Assembly: GCA_019751755.1 (NCBI GenBank)
Contig: JAIENA010000138.1
Location: 1 to 49,610 of the forward strand
Source of the DNA: Burkholderiaceae bacterium
Lineage (GTDB): Bacteria > Pseudomonadota > Gammaproteobacteria > Burkholderiales > Burkholderiaceae_D
DNA: 49,610 nt
Direction of reading: 5' to 3'
Shown here one piece after another: positions 27,295-33,921 of the stretch. Below the pieces are notes generated by a model. The model saw only the letters and a list, made by a program, of their open reading frames with translations, was not told the origin of the DNA and did not search any database. Position 1 is the stretch's first letter. Each line of letters begins with the position of its first letter. The translations under genes were made by a program, and so were the position numbers.

Positions 27295-28143
27295 ATGAAC
27301 GCCATTCCCAACCCCGAAGACATCGATTTTGACCGCCGTTTTGGCGGAATCGGCCGCCTCTATGGCCAGGCCGCGCTGCAACGCTTCCGCGACGCCCACG
27401 TGTGCGTGGTCGGCGTGGGCGGCGTCGGTTCGTGGATCGTCGAGGCGCTGGCGCGTAGCGCCATCGGCCGCCTGACGCTGATCGACCTCGATAATGTGGC
27501 CGAGTCCAATATCAATCGCCAGATCCAGGCCTTGAGCGGCACCATCGGCCAGGCCAAGATCCACGCGCTGGCCGAGCGCATTACGCAAATCAACCCGTAT
27601 TGCCAGGTCACGCAGGTCGAGGATTTCGTCACGCCCGATAACCTCGACGCCATGATCGGCGCCCACCACTATGATTATGTGGTCGATGCGATCGACAGCG
27701 CCAAGGCCAAGACCGCGCTGATCGCGTATTGCCGCCAGAAAGCCATCCCGCTGGTGATTATTGGCAGCGCCGGCGGCCAGACCGATCCGACCAAGATTGC
27801 CGTGCGCGATCTGGCCCGCACCGAACAGGAACCGCTGTTGAAAAAAGTGCGGCGCCGTTTGCGCAGCGATTACGGTTTCCCGCGCGGCGAGAAAAACAAG
27901 TTCAATGTGGACGCCGTGTTTTCCATGGAGCCGCTGCAATATCCCGAGTCGGGCGAAGTGTGTTCGGTCGATGGCGATGACCGCAGCGCTACCGGTGTCA
28001 CGGGCCTCAATTGCGCCGGCTTTGGATCGTCGATGGTGGTGACGGCCACGTTCGGCATGGTGGCCGCGGGGCATGTGCTGCGCAAGCTGGCGGCACAGGT
28101 GGCGCCGGGCCCGCAAGCGACGGCATCGGCCGCAACCGAGTAG
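27295..28143 (+). CDS. tcdA: tRNA threonylcarbamoyladenosine dehydratase TcdA (CsdL)
   Basis: E1-like enzyme that cyclises t6A37 to ct6A in tRNAs reading ANN codons, using ATP. The 282-aa product begins with FDRRFGGIGRLYG, then the ThiF nucleotide loop VVGVGGVGSWIVEALARS (~38-55), IDLDNVAESNINRQIQA, and the family segments VIIGSAGGQTDPT and NFGSS-type C-terminus (NCAGFGSSMVVTATFG). It is divergent from the pdxH fusion by 73 bp. Its TAG stop lies inside the left end of a palindromic repeat. Confidence 0.95.
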   Translation: MNAIPNPEDIDFDRRFGGIGRLYGQAALQRFRDAHVCVVGVGGVGSWIVEALARSAIGRLTLIDLDNVAESNINRQIQALSGTIGQAKIHALAERITQINPYCQVTQVEDFVTPDNLDAMIGAHHYDYVVDAIDSAKAKTALIAYCRQKAIPLVIIGSAGGQTDPTKIAVRDLARTEQEPLLKKVRRRLRSDYGFPRGEKNKFNVDAVFSMEPLQYPESGEVCSVDGDDRSATGVTGLNCAGFGSSMVVTATFGMVAAGHVLRKLAAQVAPGPQATASAATE

Positions 28144-28201
28144 GGCGGTTTTCGCTCGGCGGCGTGCGATGTTAGGTTACCGCACGCGCAATCCGCCCTA
28201 C
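28140..28201. repeat. TAGGGCGG-family palindromic repeat between tcdA and thpR
   Basis: Outer inverted repeat GTAGGGCGG (28140-28148) and CCGCCCTAC (28193-28201); inner 7-bp hairpin GCGTGCG (28162-28168) with 28181-28187. Both convergent flanking genes use the TAG of one arm as their stop codon. Confidence 0.7.
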
Positions 28202-28722
28202 GGATTTAGTGCGAGCGGCAGGTATTTGCCGCTCGCCATGTCGGACTCCACCAGCGCCACTTGCGTCGCGTGCCACAGCACGGGTTCAAACGCGGTGGCC
28301 GGCGGCGCCTGATGTGCCTCGCGCGCCAGCGTGATGTGCGGCTTGAACTCCCCATGGGTGGCCGGATCGAACCCGGCCGCCATCAATGCCGCCATCAACC
28401 GCGCCTGCAGTTCCAGCAACGCGGCCGGTGGCTGCGCCATGCCGGCCCAGGCGATACGGGGCCGGGTGAAATAACCGAGGCAGTCGATCCGCAATGGCAT
28501 GGCGGGGACGGTCAGCCGCTGCAGCATGGCCAGCAGCGTCGGCAACCGGCTGGCGTCCTGCTGGCCCAGGAAGGCCAGGGTCAGGTGCAGTTTGGCGGGG
28601 GGGATGTGGCGTCCCTGCACCAGCGGCATCAGCCGGGCCAGGGCGGCGCGGGTGGCGGGATCGGGCCACAGCGCGAAAAAAAGCTTGCGGGTGGCTGTGG
28701 CGGGGGAGTCATTTGATATCAT
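28198..28722 (-). CDS. thpR: RNA 2',3'-cyclic phosphodiesterase (LigT/ThpR)
   Basis: 2H phosphoesterase that opens 2',3'-cyclic phosphates on RNA to 2'-phosphates; historically called 2'-5' RNA ligase. The 174-aa product has both catalytic HxTx motifs, HLTL at H46 and HITL at H129, and the family N-terminus RKLFFALWPD. The stop TAG is in the right arm of the palindromic repeat. It is divergent from the FKBP gene with only 33 bp between the start codons. Confidence 0.93.
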   Translation of the reverse strand: MISNDSPATATRKLFFALWPDPATRAALARLMPLVQGRHIPPAKLHLTLAFLGQQDASRLPTLLAMLQRLTVPAMPLRIDCLGYFTRPRIAWAGMAQPPAALLELQARLMAALMAAGFDPATHGEFKPHITLAREAHQAPPATAFEPVLWHATQVALVESDMASGKYLPLALNP

Positions 28723-28755
28723 TCGCGCACCTTAATTTGAAGGAATCATTACATC

Positions 28756-29274
28756 ATGACCCGTCGTTTGTTTGCATTCGTTTTCGCGGCCGCTGCCACG
28801 GCGCAGGCTTTTGCCCAGGCGCCTCAGACGCCGCCGGCTCCCCAGGATCAACCCGTGGCCCAGGCCGAAGCCGCGCCATCGGCGGCATCGGCGCCGGTGG
28901 TGGCCGGCTCCGCCCAGCCAGGTCCGGCGGCGGACCAGTTGATCATCACCGACCATAAAGTTGGTACCGGCAAGGAAGCGCTGGCCGGCAACACCGTGCG
29001 CGTGAATTACACTGGCTGGCTGTACCGGCCGCTGGCCAAGAACCAGCGCGGCAAGAAGTTTGACTCGTCGGCCGGCCGCGAGCCGCTGGAATTCACCGTC
29101 GGCCGTGGCCAGGTCATCAAGGGCTGGGACCAGGGCGTGCAAGGCATGAAGATCGGTGGCAAGCGCACCCTGATCATCCCGTCCGAACTGGCGTACGGTG
29201 CGCGTGCCATGGGCAACGATATTCCCGCCAATTCCGCCCTGATCTTCGACGTGGAACTGGTCGGCGTTAAATAA
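28756..29274 (+). CDS. exported FKBP-type peptidyl-prolyl cis-trans isomerase
   Basis: A 172-aa periplasmic foldase candidate. Residues 1-21 are a signal peptide ending in AFAQ. A Pro/Ala/Gln-rich spacer (~22-55) precedes one FKBP domain (~60-172) with VRVNYTGWLY, KKFDSSAG, the FTVGRGQVIKGWDQGVQGMKIGG-type core (given in part), and LAYGARAMG. No dimerisation domain like that of FkpA is present. A GAAGGAA Shine-Dalgarno precedes the start. cysK follows after 42 bp, probably a separate function. Confidence 0.93.
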   Translation: MTRRLFAFVFAAAATAQAFAQAPQTPPAPQDQPVAQAEAAPSAASAPVVAGSAQPGPAADQLIITDHKVGTGKEALAGNTVRVNYTGWLYRPLAKNQRGKKFDSSAGREPLEFTVGRGQVIKGWDQGVQGMKIGGKRTLIIPSELAYGARAMGNDIPANSALIFDVELVGVK

Positions 29275-29316
29275 AACGCGTAAATTAGGGACTCCTGCCA
29301 CATGCTCGGAGTCCCC

Positions 29317-30255
29317 ATGAAAATAGCTAATAACATCACGGAACTGATCGGCAATACGCCCCTCGTTCGCATCAACCGGCTGGCCGCCGGCGCTCCGGCG
29401 CAAATCCTGGCCAAGCTCGAATTCTACAGCCCCGCCCACAGTGTCAAGGACCGCATCGGCCTGTCCATGATCGAAGCGGCGGAGGCGGGCGGCTTGATCC
29501 GTCCTGACTCCATCATCGTCGAACCCACCAGTGGCAATACCGGCATTGCGCTGGCCATGGTGTGCGCCGCGCGCGGTTACCGCTGCACCCTGGTGATGCC
29601 CGATACCATGAGCCGCGAACGGCGCACGCTGTTGCGCGCCTATGGCGCCCAATTGATCCTGACGCCGGGCAGCGAGGGCATGCTGGGCGCGATCCGCAAG
29701 GCCGAGGAATTGGTGGAAGCGGACCCGCGCTACCTGATGCTGCAACAGTTCAATAACCCGGCCAACCCGGACGTGCACCGCCGTACCACGGCCGAAGAGA
29801 TCTGGCGCGATACCGAAGGCCGGGCCGATATCCTGGTGGCCGGCGTCGGCACCGGCGGCACCATCACCGGGGTGGGCGAAGTGCTCAAGGCGCGCAAGCC
29901 GGGATTCCAGTGCATCGCGGTGGAGCCGGAAGCCTCGCCGATGCTGTCGAAAGGCAGCAAGGGGCCGCACCCGATCCAGGGTATCGGCGCCGGCTTCGTG
30001 CCGGCGGTACTGAACACCGGGGTGTACGATGAAGTGATCTGCGTGAAAAGCGACGACGCGTTTGACACCGCGCGCCGGGCTGCTTCGGAAGAAGGCTTGA
30101 TGGTGGGGATTTCGTCCGGCGCGTCCTTGTGGGCGGCCATGCAGGTGGCGCAGCGCCCGGAAAACGCGGGGAAAGTGATCGTCGTGATCATTCCATCGTT
30201 TGGCGAGCGTTACTTGAGTACCGCGCTCTATGCAGGGTTGGCAGACCAACCCTGA
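29317..30255 (+). CDS. cysK: cysteine synthase A (O-acetylserine sulfhydrylase)
   Basis: PLP enzyme making cysteine from O-acetylserine and sulfide. From ATG 29317 (312 aa; CGGAG Shine-Dalgarno just upstream, favoured over ATG 29302), Lys44 in HSVKDRIG binds PLP; TSGNTG and GTGGTITG bind substrate and cofactor phosphate. The GIGAGFVP segment is typical of CysK. It ends 9 bp from the convergent zinc exporter gene. Confidence 0.95.
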   Translation: MKIANNITELIGNTPLVRINRLAAGAPAQILAKLEFYSPAHSVKDRIGLSMIEAAEAGGLIRPDSIIVEPTSGNTGIALAMVCAARGYRCTLVMPDTMSRERRTLLRAYGAQLILTPGSEGMLGAIRKAEELVEADPRYLMLQQFNNPANPDVHRRTTAEEIWRDTEGRADILVAGVGTGGTITGVGEVLKARKPGFQCIAVEPEASPMLSKGSKGPHPIQGIGAGFVPAVLNTGVYDEVICVKSDDAFDTARRAASEEGLMVGISSGASLWAAMQVAQRPENAGKVIVVIIPSFGERYLSTALYAGLADQP

Positions 30256-30264
30256 TTCGTCAGT

Positions 30265-31296
30265 TTAGTGCGGCGGGTGCGACTGCAGACAGCACGCATG
30301 TTCGGTGGTGCCCAGTTCCACCTGCAGCGTGCAGTGGTGAATCGAGAATTCCGCTTTCAGGCGCGCCGTAATGTCATCGATCGCCTGGTCGCCCGGATAA
30401 CCGCCGGGCATCACCAGGTGGGCGGTGAGCGCGGTTTCCGTCGTGCTCATGGCCCAGATATGCAAGTCGTGCACGTCGCTGACGCCATCGCGTTCGCGCA
30501 GGAATTGGTCGATGGCGTTGGCGTCGACCGATTCCGGCACGGCCGCCATCACCATCTTCAGCGACTGCTTCAGCAGCGACCAGGTGCTCACCATAATGAT
30601 GGCGACAATCGCCAGGCTGACGGCCGGGTCGAGCCAGGTCCATCCGGTCGCCATCACGGCCAGGCCGGACAACAGCACGCCCAGTGAAATCGCGGCATCG
30701 GCGGCCAGGTGCAGGTAGGCGCCCCGAATATTAATGTCGTCCTTGCTGCCGGACATGAACAGCATGGCGGAAAGACCGTTGACCGCAATGCCGATGGCCG
30801 CCACCACGGACACCGTGGCGCCCGCGACCGGTGTCGGCTGCATCAATTGCCGCACCGCTTCCCACGTAATGGCGCCGCACGCCACCATCAGCAGCATGGC
30901 GTTAAACAGCGCCGCCAGCATCGAACTGCTGCGCAAGCCGTAGGTATAGCGTGCGTTCGGCGCCAGCCGGGACAGAATCGCCGCACCCCACGCCAGCGCC
31001 AGGCCCAGTACATCGGACAGGTTATGGCCGGCATCGGCCATCAGCGCCGTGGAATTGGCCAGGAACCCATAGGTGAATTCAATCGTGACAAAGATCGCGT
31101 TGAGCGCAATGGCGATGGCGAAGGCGCGGCCCTGGCTGTTGGGATCGCCGTGGTGGTGATGACCGTGGCCGTGATGGTGGCCGTGGTCATGGCCATGTGC
31201 CTGCGGCTTGCCGTGGCTGCAGTCTTTGTGATCGTGATCGTGTGCGTGATCGTGGCCATGCTGATGGCCGTGTGCGTGGTGATGGTCGTGGCCCAT
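30265..31296 (-). CDS. cation diffusion facilitator, zinc-type exporter with His-rich N-terminus
   Basis: A 343-aa inner-membrane metal/proton antiporter. The first 50 residues contain 24 His, a metal-binding tail. Six membrane segments follow, with the two Zn-type ligand pairs H91-x3-D95 (HNLSD) and H196-x3-D200 (HLAAD), then a C-terminal cytoplasmic domain with VHDLHIWAMS. The frame is open upstream to 31572, but ATG 31296, 4 bp after the stop of the ArsR-family gene, gives the normal start. It is controlled by, and co-transcribed with, the SmtB-like repressor; zinc is the likely main substrate, with Co or Cd possible. Confidence 0.93.
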   Translation of the reverse strand: MGHDHHHAHGHQHGHDHAHDHDHKDCSHGKPQAHGHDHGHHHGHGHHHHGDPNSQGRAFAIAIALNAIFVTIEFTYGFLANSTALMADAGHNLSDVLGLALAWGAAILSRLAPNARYTYGLRSSSMLAALFNAMLLMVACGAITWEAVRQLMQPTPVAGATVSVVAAIGIAVNGLSAMLFMSGSKDDINIRGAYLHLAADAAISLGVLLSGLAVMATGWTWLDPAVSLAIVAIIMVSTWSLLKQSLKMVMAAVPESVDANAIDQFLRERDGVSDVHDLHIWAMSTTETALTAHLVMPGGYPGDQAIDDITARLKAEFSIHHCTLQVELGTTEHACCLQSHPPH

Positions 31297-31300
31297 GGTG

Positions 31301-31603
31301 TCAGTCCGGTTCGGCGATGTGTTCGAGCATATCGTGGAGTACACCGCTGATGTGGGCATCGGCGGCGGCGTAAAAGACTTGCTTGCCCTGGCGTTCCGAT
31401 TTGACGATGCGCGCCGCGCGCAGCAGGCGCAAATGGTGCGACACCAGCGAACCGGACAGTTGCAGCGATGCGGCAATGTCGCCCACCGCGATGGGTTCTT
31501 TGAGGCACGCCAGCACGATGCGCAAGCGGGTCGGATCGCCCAGCAAGTGAAACAAATCCGCCAACTGCGCAATCGAGGCGTCGGATACGGGGGAGGCTGT
31601 CAT
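31301..31603 (-). CDS. ArsR/SmtB-family metal-responsive repressor
   Basis: A 100-aa winged-helix repressor. The recognition helix region is LSGSLVSHHLRLLRAA. The arsenic-type Cys box is absent; instead the C-terminal alpha-5 helix has D82, H84, H95 and E98, the exact spacing of the SmtB zinc site (D-x-H-x10-H-x2-E). Metal binding should release it from DNA. A perfect 26-bp palindrome overlaps its promoter, starting 7 bp before its ATG, so it probably represses itself and the exporter gene 4 bp downstream. Confidence 0.94.
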   Translation of the reverse strand: MTASPVSDASIAQLADLFHLLGDPTRLRIVLACLKEPIAVGDIAASLQLSGSLVSHHLRLLRAARIVKSERQGKQVFYAAADAHISGVLHDMLEHIAEPD

Positions 31604-31609
31604 AATTTA

Positions 31610-31635
31610 AACATATGAATATATATTCATATGTT
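31610..31635. promoter_or_regulatory. SmtB/CzrA-type operator palindrome
   Basis: Arms AACATATGAAT (31610-31620) and ATTCATATGTT (31625-31635) around ATAT form a perfect 26-bp palindrome. The ATATGAA...TTCATAT core resembles known SmtB-family operators. It sits immediately upstream of the repressor ATG at 31603, where promoter elements are expected. Confidence 0.85.
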
Positions 31636-31643
31636 AGCACACC

Positions 31644-31670
31644 GTGGGGACAGACGCTGTCTGACCCCAC
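31644..31670. repeat. GTGGGGnCAGAC hairpin
   Basis: GTGGGGACAGAC (31644-31655) pairs with GTCTGACCCCAC (31659-31670), 11 of 12 positions, with loop GCT. It lies between the operator and the stop of the metallophosphatase gene. Similar GGGGTCAGAC palindromes are, from memory, common dispersed repeats in Oxalobacteraceae. A role as transcript 3' end for the metallophosphatase gene is possible; no T run is seen. Confidence 0.5.
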
Positions 31671-31678
31671 TGGGGAGC

Positions 31679-32623
31679 TTAATGGCAGCGGGCGCTGCCG
31701 CTGTCTTGCAGGGGCGGCTCGGGGAATTCGGGGATGTAGCCGATGGGATCGGCCGGCAGGAATTGCCAGCGGTAGCCATCGGCCAGCAATTCCAGTTTCA
31801 GGACGCCATGGCTGGCATTCAGGCGGACGGCGCTGCCGGGTTCCGGCCACAGGAACGGGGTCAGGTAGGCGCCACCGGTGCCGACCACGAATTGGCGCAC
31901 GCCGCGTGGCAAGTCGATGCGGCCGTCAGCGTCCATTGGTTCGAAGCGTTCGTAATCGTGGTCGTGGCCGGATAGCACCAGTTCCGCGCCCGCCGCGTGC
32001 AACACGCGCCAGGTGTCGCGCATGTGGGCGCTGGCCGCATGGCCGCCGGAACTGTACAGCGGCACATGCCAGTAGGCCAGCGTACAGCGGGCCGGGTGGC
32101 GCGCCAGTTCAGCGGTGAGCCACTGCAGTTGGGCGGCGTGGTCGGCCCCTTTTAAATGGCTGTTCAGTGCATACAGGCGCCAGTTGCCCAGCTCGAAACT
32201 GTAATAGCCGCGCCGTGGCGGCCCGGCCTGGGCGCCGAAGTACTGGTAATACGCGTCGGCCTTGCCGTCCGCATAGTCATGATTGCCCGGCACCGGCCGC
32301 GTACGGTCGCGGAAGGCGCCCCACGTGGCGTCATAACAGCCGTGCAGCGTGGTCGGGGTGGCGATTGGATACACATGGTCGCCCAAGGTCAGCACGGTGG
32401 CGTCGGCCGGTCCGGCTGCCACCAGCGCGGCGGTGCGCGCCGCATCGGCATAGGCCGGGCGGCTGGCGCGGCAATCGGCGATGTCGCCGGCGGCAAACAC
32501 GGTGGCGTGGAGCGGTTCGGCGTCGTGGCCGGCGGCGCGCAGCGGCAGGGCGGCGCAGCACAGCAGCGCCAGCCAGCGGCCCGGCAACCGTAACCTCAAC
32601 CGTAACGTCACCATCAACCTCAT
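31679..32623 (-). CDS. exported metallophosphoesterase (purple-acid-phosphatase-like)
   Basis: A 314-aa calcineurin-like phosphoesterase. From ATG 32623, the N-terminus has Arg/Leu-rich codons then a hydrophobic signal sequence ending near LRAAGHD. Metal-binding motifs in order are AGDIADC, LGDHVYP, PGNHDYADG, YWHVPLYSS and SGHDHDYERF, the full dinuclear set. The start is 2 bp from the stop of pncC. An in-frame upstream ATG at 32719 would overlap pncC and spoil the signal peptide. The substrate is unknown; phosphate monoester release in the periplasm is likely. Confidence 0.88.
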   Translation of the reverse strand: MRLMVTLRLRLRLPGRWLALLCCAALPLRAAGHDAEPLHATVFAAGDIADCRASRPAYADAARTAALVAAGPADATVLTLGDHVYPIATPTTLHGCYDATWGAFRDRTRPVPGNHDYADGKADAYYQYFGAQAGPPRRGYYSFELGNWRLYALNSHLKGADHAAQLQWLTAELARHPARCTLAYWHVPLYSSGGHAASAHMRDTWRVLHAAGAELVLSGHDHDYERFEPMDADGRIDLPRGVRQFVVGTGGAYLTPFLWPEPGSAVRLNASHGVLKLELLADGYRWQFLPADPIGYIPEFPEPPLQDSGSARCH

Positions 32624-32625
32624 CG

Positions 32626-33114
32626 TCAACCGCAAGCCAGCCGGTGCAAGAGACCCCGCAGCGCATGCGCGACGGCCTGCTCGCGCACGGCCTGGCGGTC
32701 GCCGTCGAAGCGCTGGCATTCGGTCTCAATCACGCCGTCCACCGACCAGCCAAACCACACGGTGCCGACCGGCTTGCCCGGCACCGCGCCGCCCGGTCCG
32801 GCAATCCCCGTGGTCGACAGCGCCACCCGCGCCGCACTGTTGGCCTGCGCGCCGGCCGCCATGGCGCCTGCCACTTCGGCACTGACGGCCCCATGTTGCG
32901 CGATCAGTTCGGCCGGCACGTCCAGCATGGCGCTCTTGGCGGCATTGGAATAAGTGACGAAACCACGGTCGAACCATGCCGACGATCCGGCGATGTCCGT
33001 CACGGCTTGCGCCACGCCGCCGCCGGTACACGATTCCGCCGTGGCCAGCATGCAGCCGTTGCGCTGTAGTGCCGCGCCAAGCTCGATGGCCAGCGCTTCG
33101 ATTGCCTTGTTCAC
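32626..33114 (-). CDS. pncC: nicotinamide-nucleotide amidohydrolase PncC (CinA C-terminal family)
   Basis: Deamidates NMN to nicotinic acid mononucleotide in pyridine-nucleotide recycling. The 162-aa protein is the stand-alone CinA C-terminal domain, with the nucleophile region TAESCTGGGVAQ (Ser28), the GFVTYSNAAKSAML segment and STTGIAGPGG. The start is GTG at 33114. In many Burkholderiales this gene follows thiL and pgpA; here thiL is 5.5 kb away, beyond a signalling cassette, and no pgpA is seen. Confidence 0.93.
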   Translation of the reverse strand: MNKAIEALAIELGAALQRNGCMLATAESCTGGGVAQAVTDIAGSSAWFDRGFVTYSNAAKSAMLDVPAELIAQHGAVSAEVAGAMAAGAQANSAARVALSTTGIAGPGGAVPGKPVGTVWFGWSVDGVIETECQRFDGDRQAVREQAVAHALRGLLHRLACG

Positions 33115-33145
33115 TCACCTTGCTCCGCTTTGTTGGACTCTGTCC

Positions 33146-33151
33146 ATTCTA
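33146..33151 (-). promoter_or_regulatory. putative -10 box (TAGAAT) for pncC
   Basis: The minus strand reads GCTAGAATGGAC; the box lies about 32 bp before the GTG at 33114. No good -35. Confidence 0.35.
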
Positions 33152-33275
33152 GCGTACCGGCCGTCGCCAGCGCGGCGGCAGGGCCCAACATGCAGATCGC
33201 TAGCGAGTCGCTGACGGGCAGGCCGACCGGCACGGCGCCGCCATGGCGGGGCAGCACACAACGCGGAGGGAACGA

Positions 33276-33281
33276 TACAAT
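33276..33281 (+). promoter_or_regulatory. putative -10 box (TACAAT) for the yfiR-kinase cassette
   Basis: TACAAT lies 61 bp before the ATG at 33343, in a 228-bp divergent gap between pncC and the YfiR-family gene. Nothing else was recognised in that gap, and no pgpA remnant was found there. Confidence 0.35.
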
Positions 33282-33342
33282 AGACGATGCGGTCGATCGC
33301 CGCAGGGCACTTTCCGATTGCCGTTTCCTGGGCCAAGCATCC

Positions 33343-33921
33343 ATGGCATATTTGCCTCTGCCTTACCTGCTCCGTTGCTGTCGCCTGCTGCTGGCGCTGG
33401 CGTGCTGTCCCGCATTGCTGTCCTTCTATGCCCATGCCGAACCACTGGTTCCCGTCGAGCGCCAGGTCAAGGCGGCCTACCTGTATAAATTCGCCGGCTT
33501 TGTCGAGTGGCCGGAAGGCAGCTTTGTGCGGCCCGACAGCCCGGTCGTGATCGGTGTGATGGGGGCCGATGCGCTGGCCGAACAACTGGAGCAGACGGTG
33601 GCCGGCCATACTGCCAACGGCCGTCCGTTGCAGGTGCGCAAACTAAAAAAAGGCGAGGCGACCGGCAGTGTGCATATCCTGTTCCTCGGCGTGATGGAGC
33701 CAGCCGTGCTGGCCGACGTCATCAGCGCCAGCCGCAACCAGCCATTGCTGACCGTCTCGGACACCGATGAAGCGCATGCGCACGGCAGCATCATCAATTT
33801 CGTGGTGGCCGACGACCGGCTGCGCTTTGAAGTCGCCTTGAAGCCCGCCGCGATGGCGCGCCTGCGCATCAGCGCCCGCATGCTGTCGGCGGCCTACCGC
33901 GTCAATACGGGGGCCTCATGA
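33343..33921 (+). CDS. YfiR-family periplasmic regulator (DUF4154)
   Basis: A 192-aa exported protein. ATG 33343 starts a signal peptide (hydrophobic ~7-22, cleavage near YAHAEP). The mature domain shows the family features ERQVKAAYLYKFAGFVEWPEG at the start (given for identification), VIGVMGADAL, and the C-terminal SIINFVVADDRLRFEV. In Pseudomonas, YfiR restrains the inner-membrane cyclase YfiN through its periplasmic part. The mature protein here has no cysteine, so the disulfide redox control known for P. aeruginosa YfiR is not possible. Overlaps the kinase gene by 4 bp. Confidence 0.92.
   Translation: MAYLPLPYLLRCCRLLLALACCPALLSFYAHAEPLVPVERQVKAAYLYKFAGFVEWPEGSFVRPDSPVVIGVMGADALAEQLEQTVAGHTANGRPLQVRKLKKGEATGSVHILFLGVMEPAVLADVISASRNQPLLTVSDTDEAHAHGSIINFVVADDRLRFEVALKPAAMARLRISARMLSAAYRVNTGAS

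Noticed and set aside
31296-31572. N-terminal extension of the zinc exporter frame upstream of its ATG
   Set aside because: The extension overlaps the ArsR-family gene in another frame and encodes a Cys/Arg-rich nonsense stretch. The His-rich tail begins at ATG 31296.
33115-33342. Possible remnant of pgpA next to pncC
   Set aside because: I looked at both strands of the gap and saw no PgpA-like membrane segments or motif. The open frames there look like chance.
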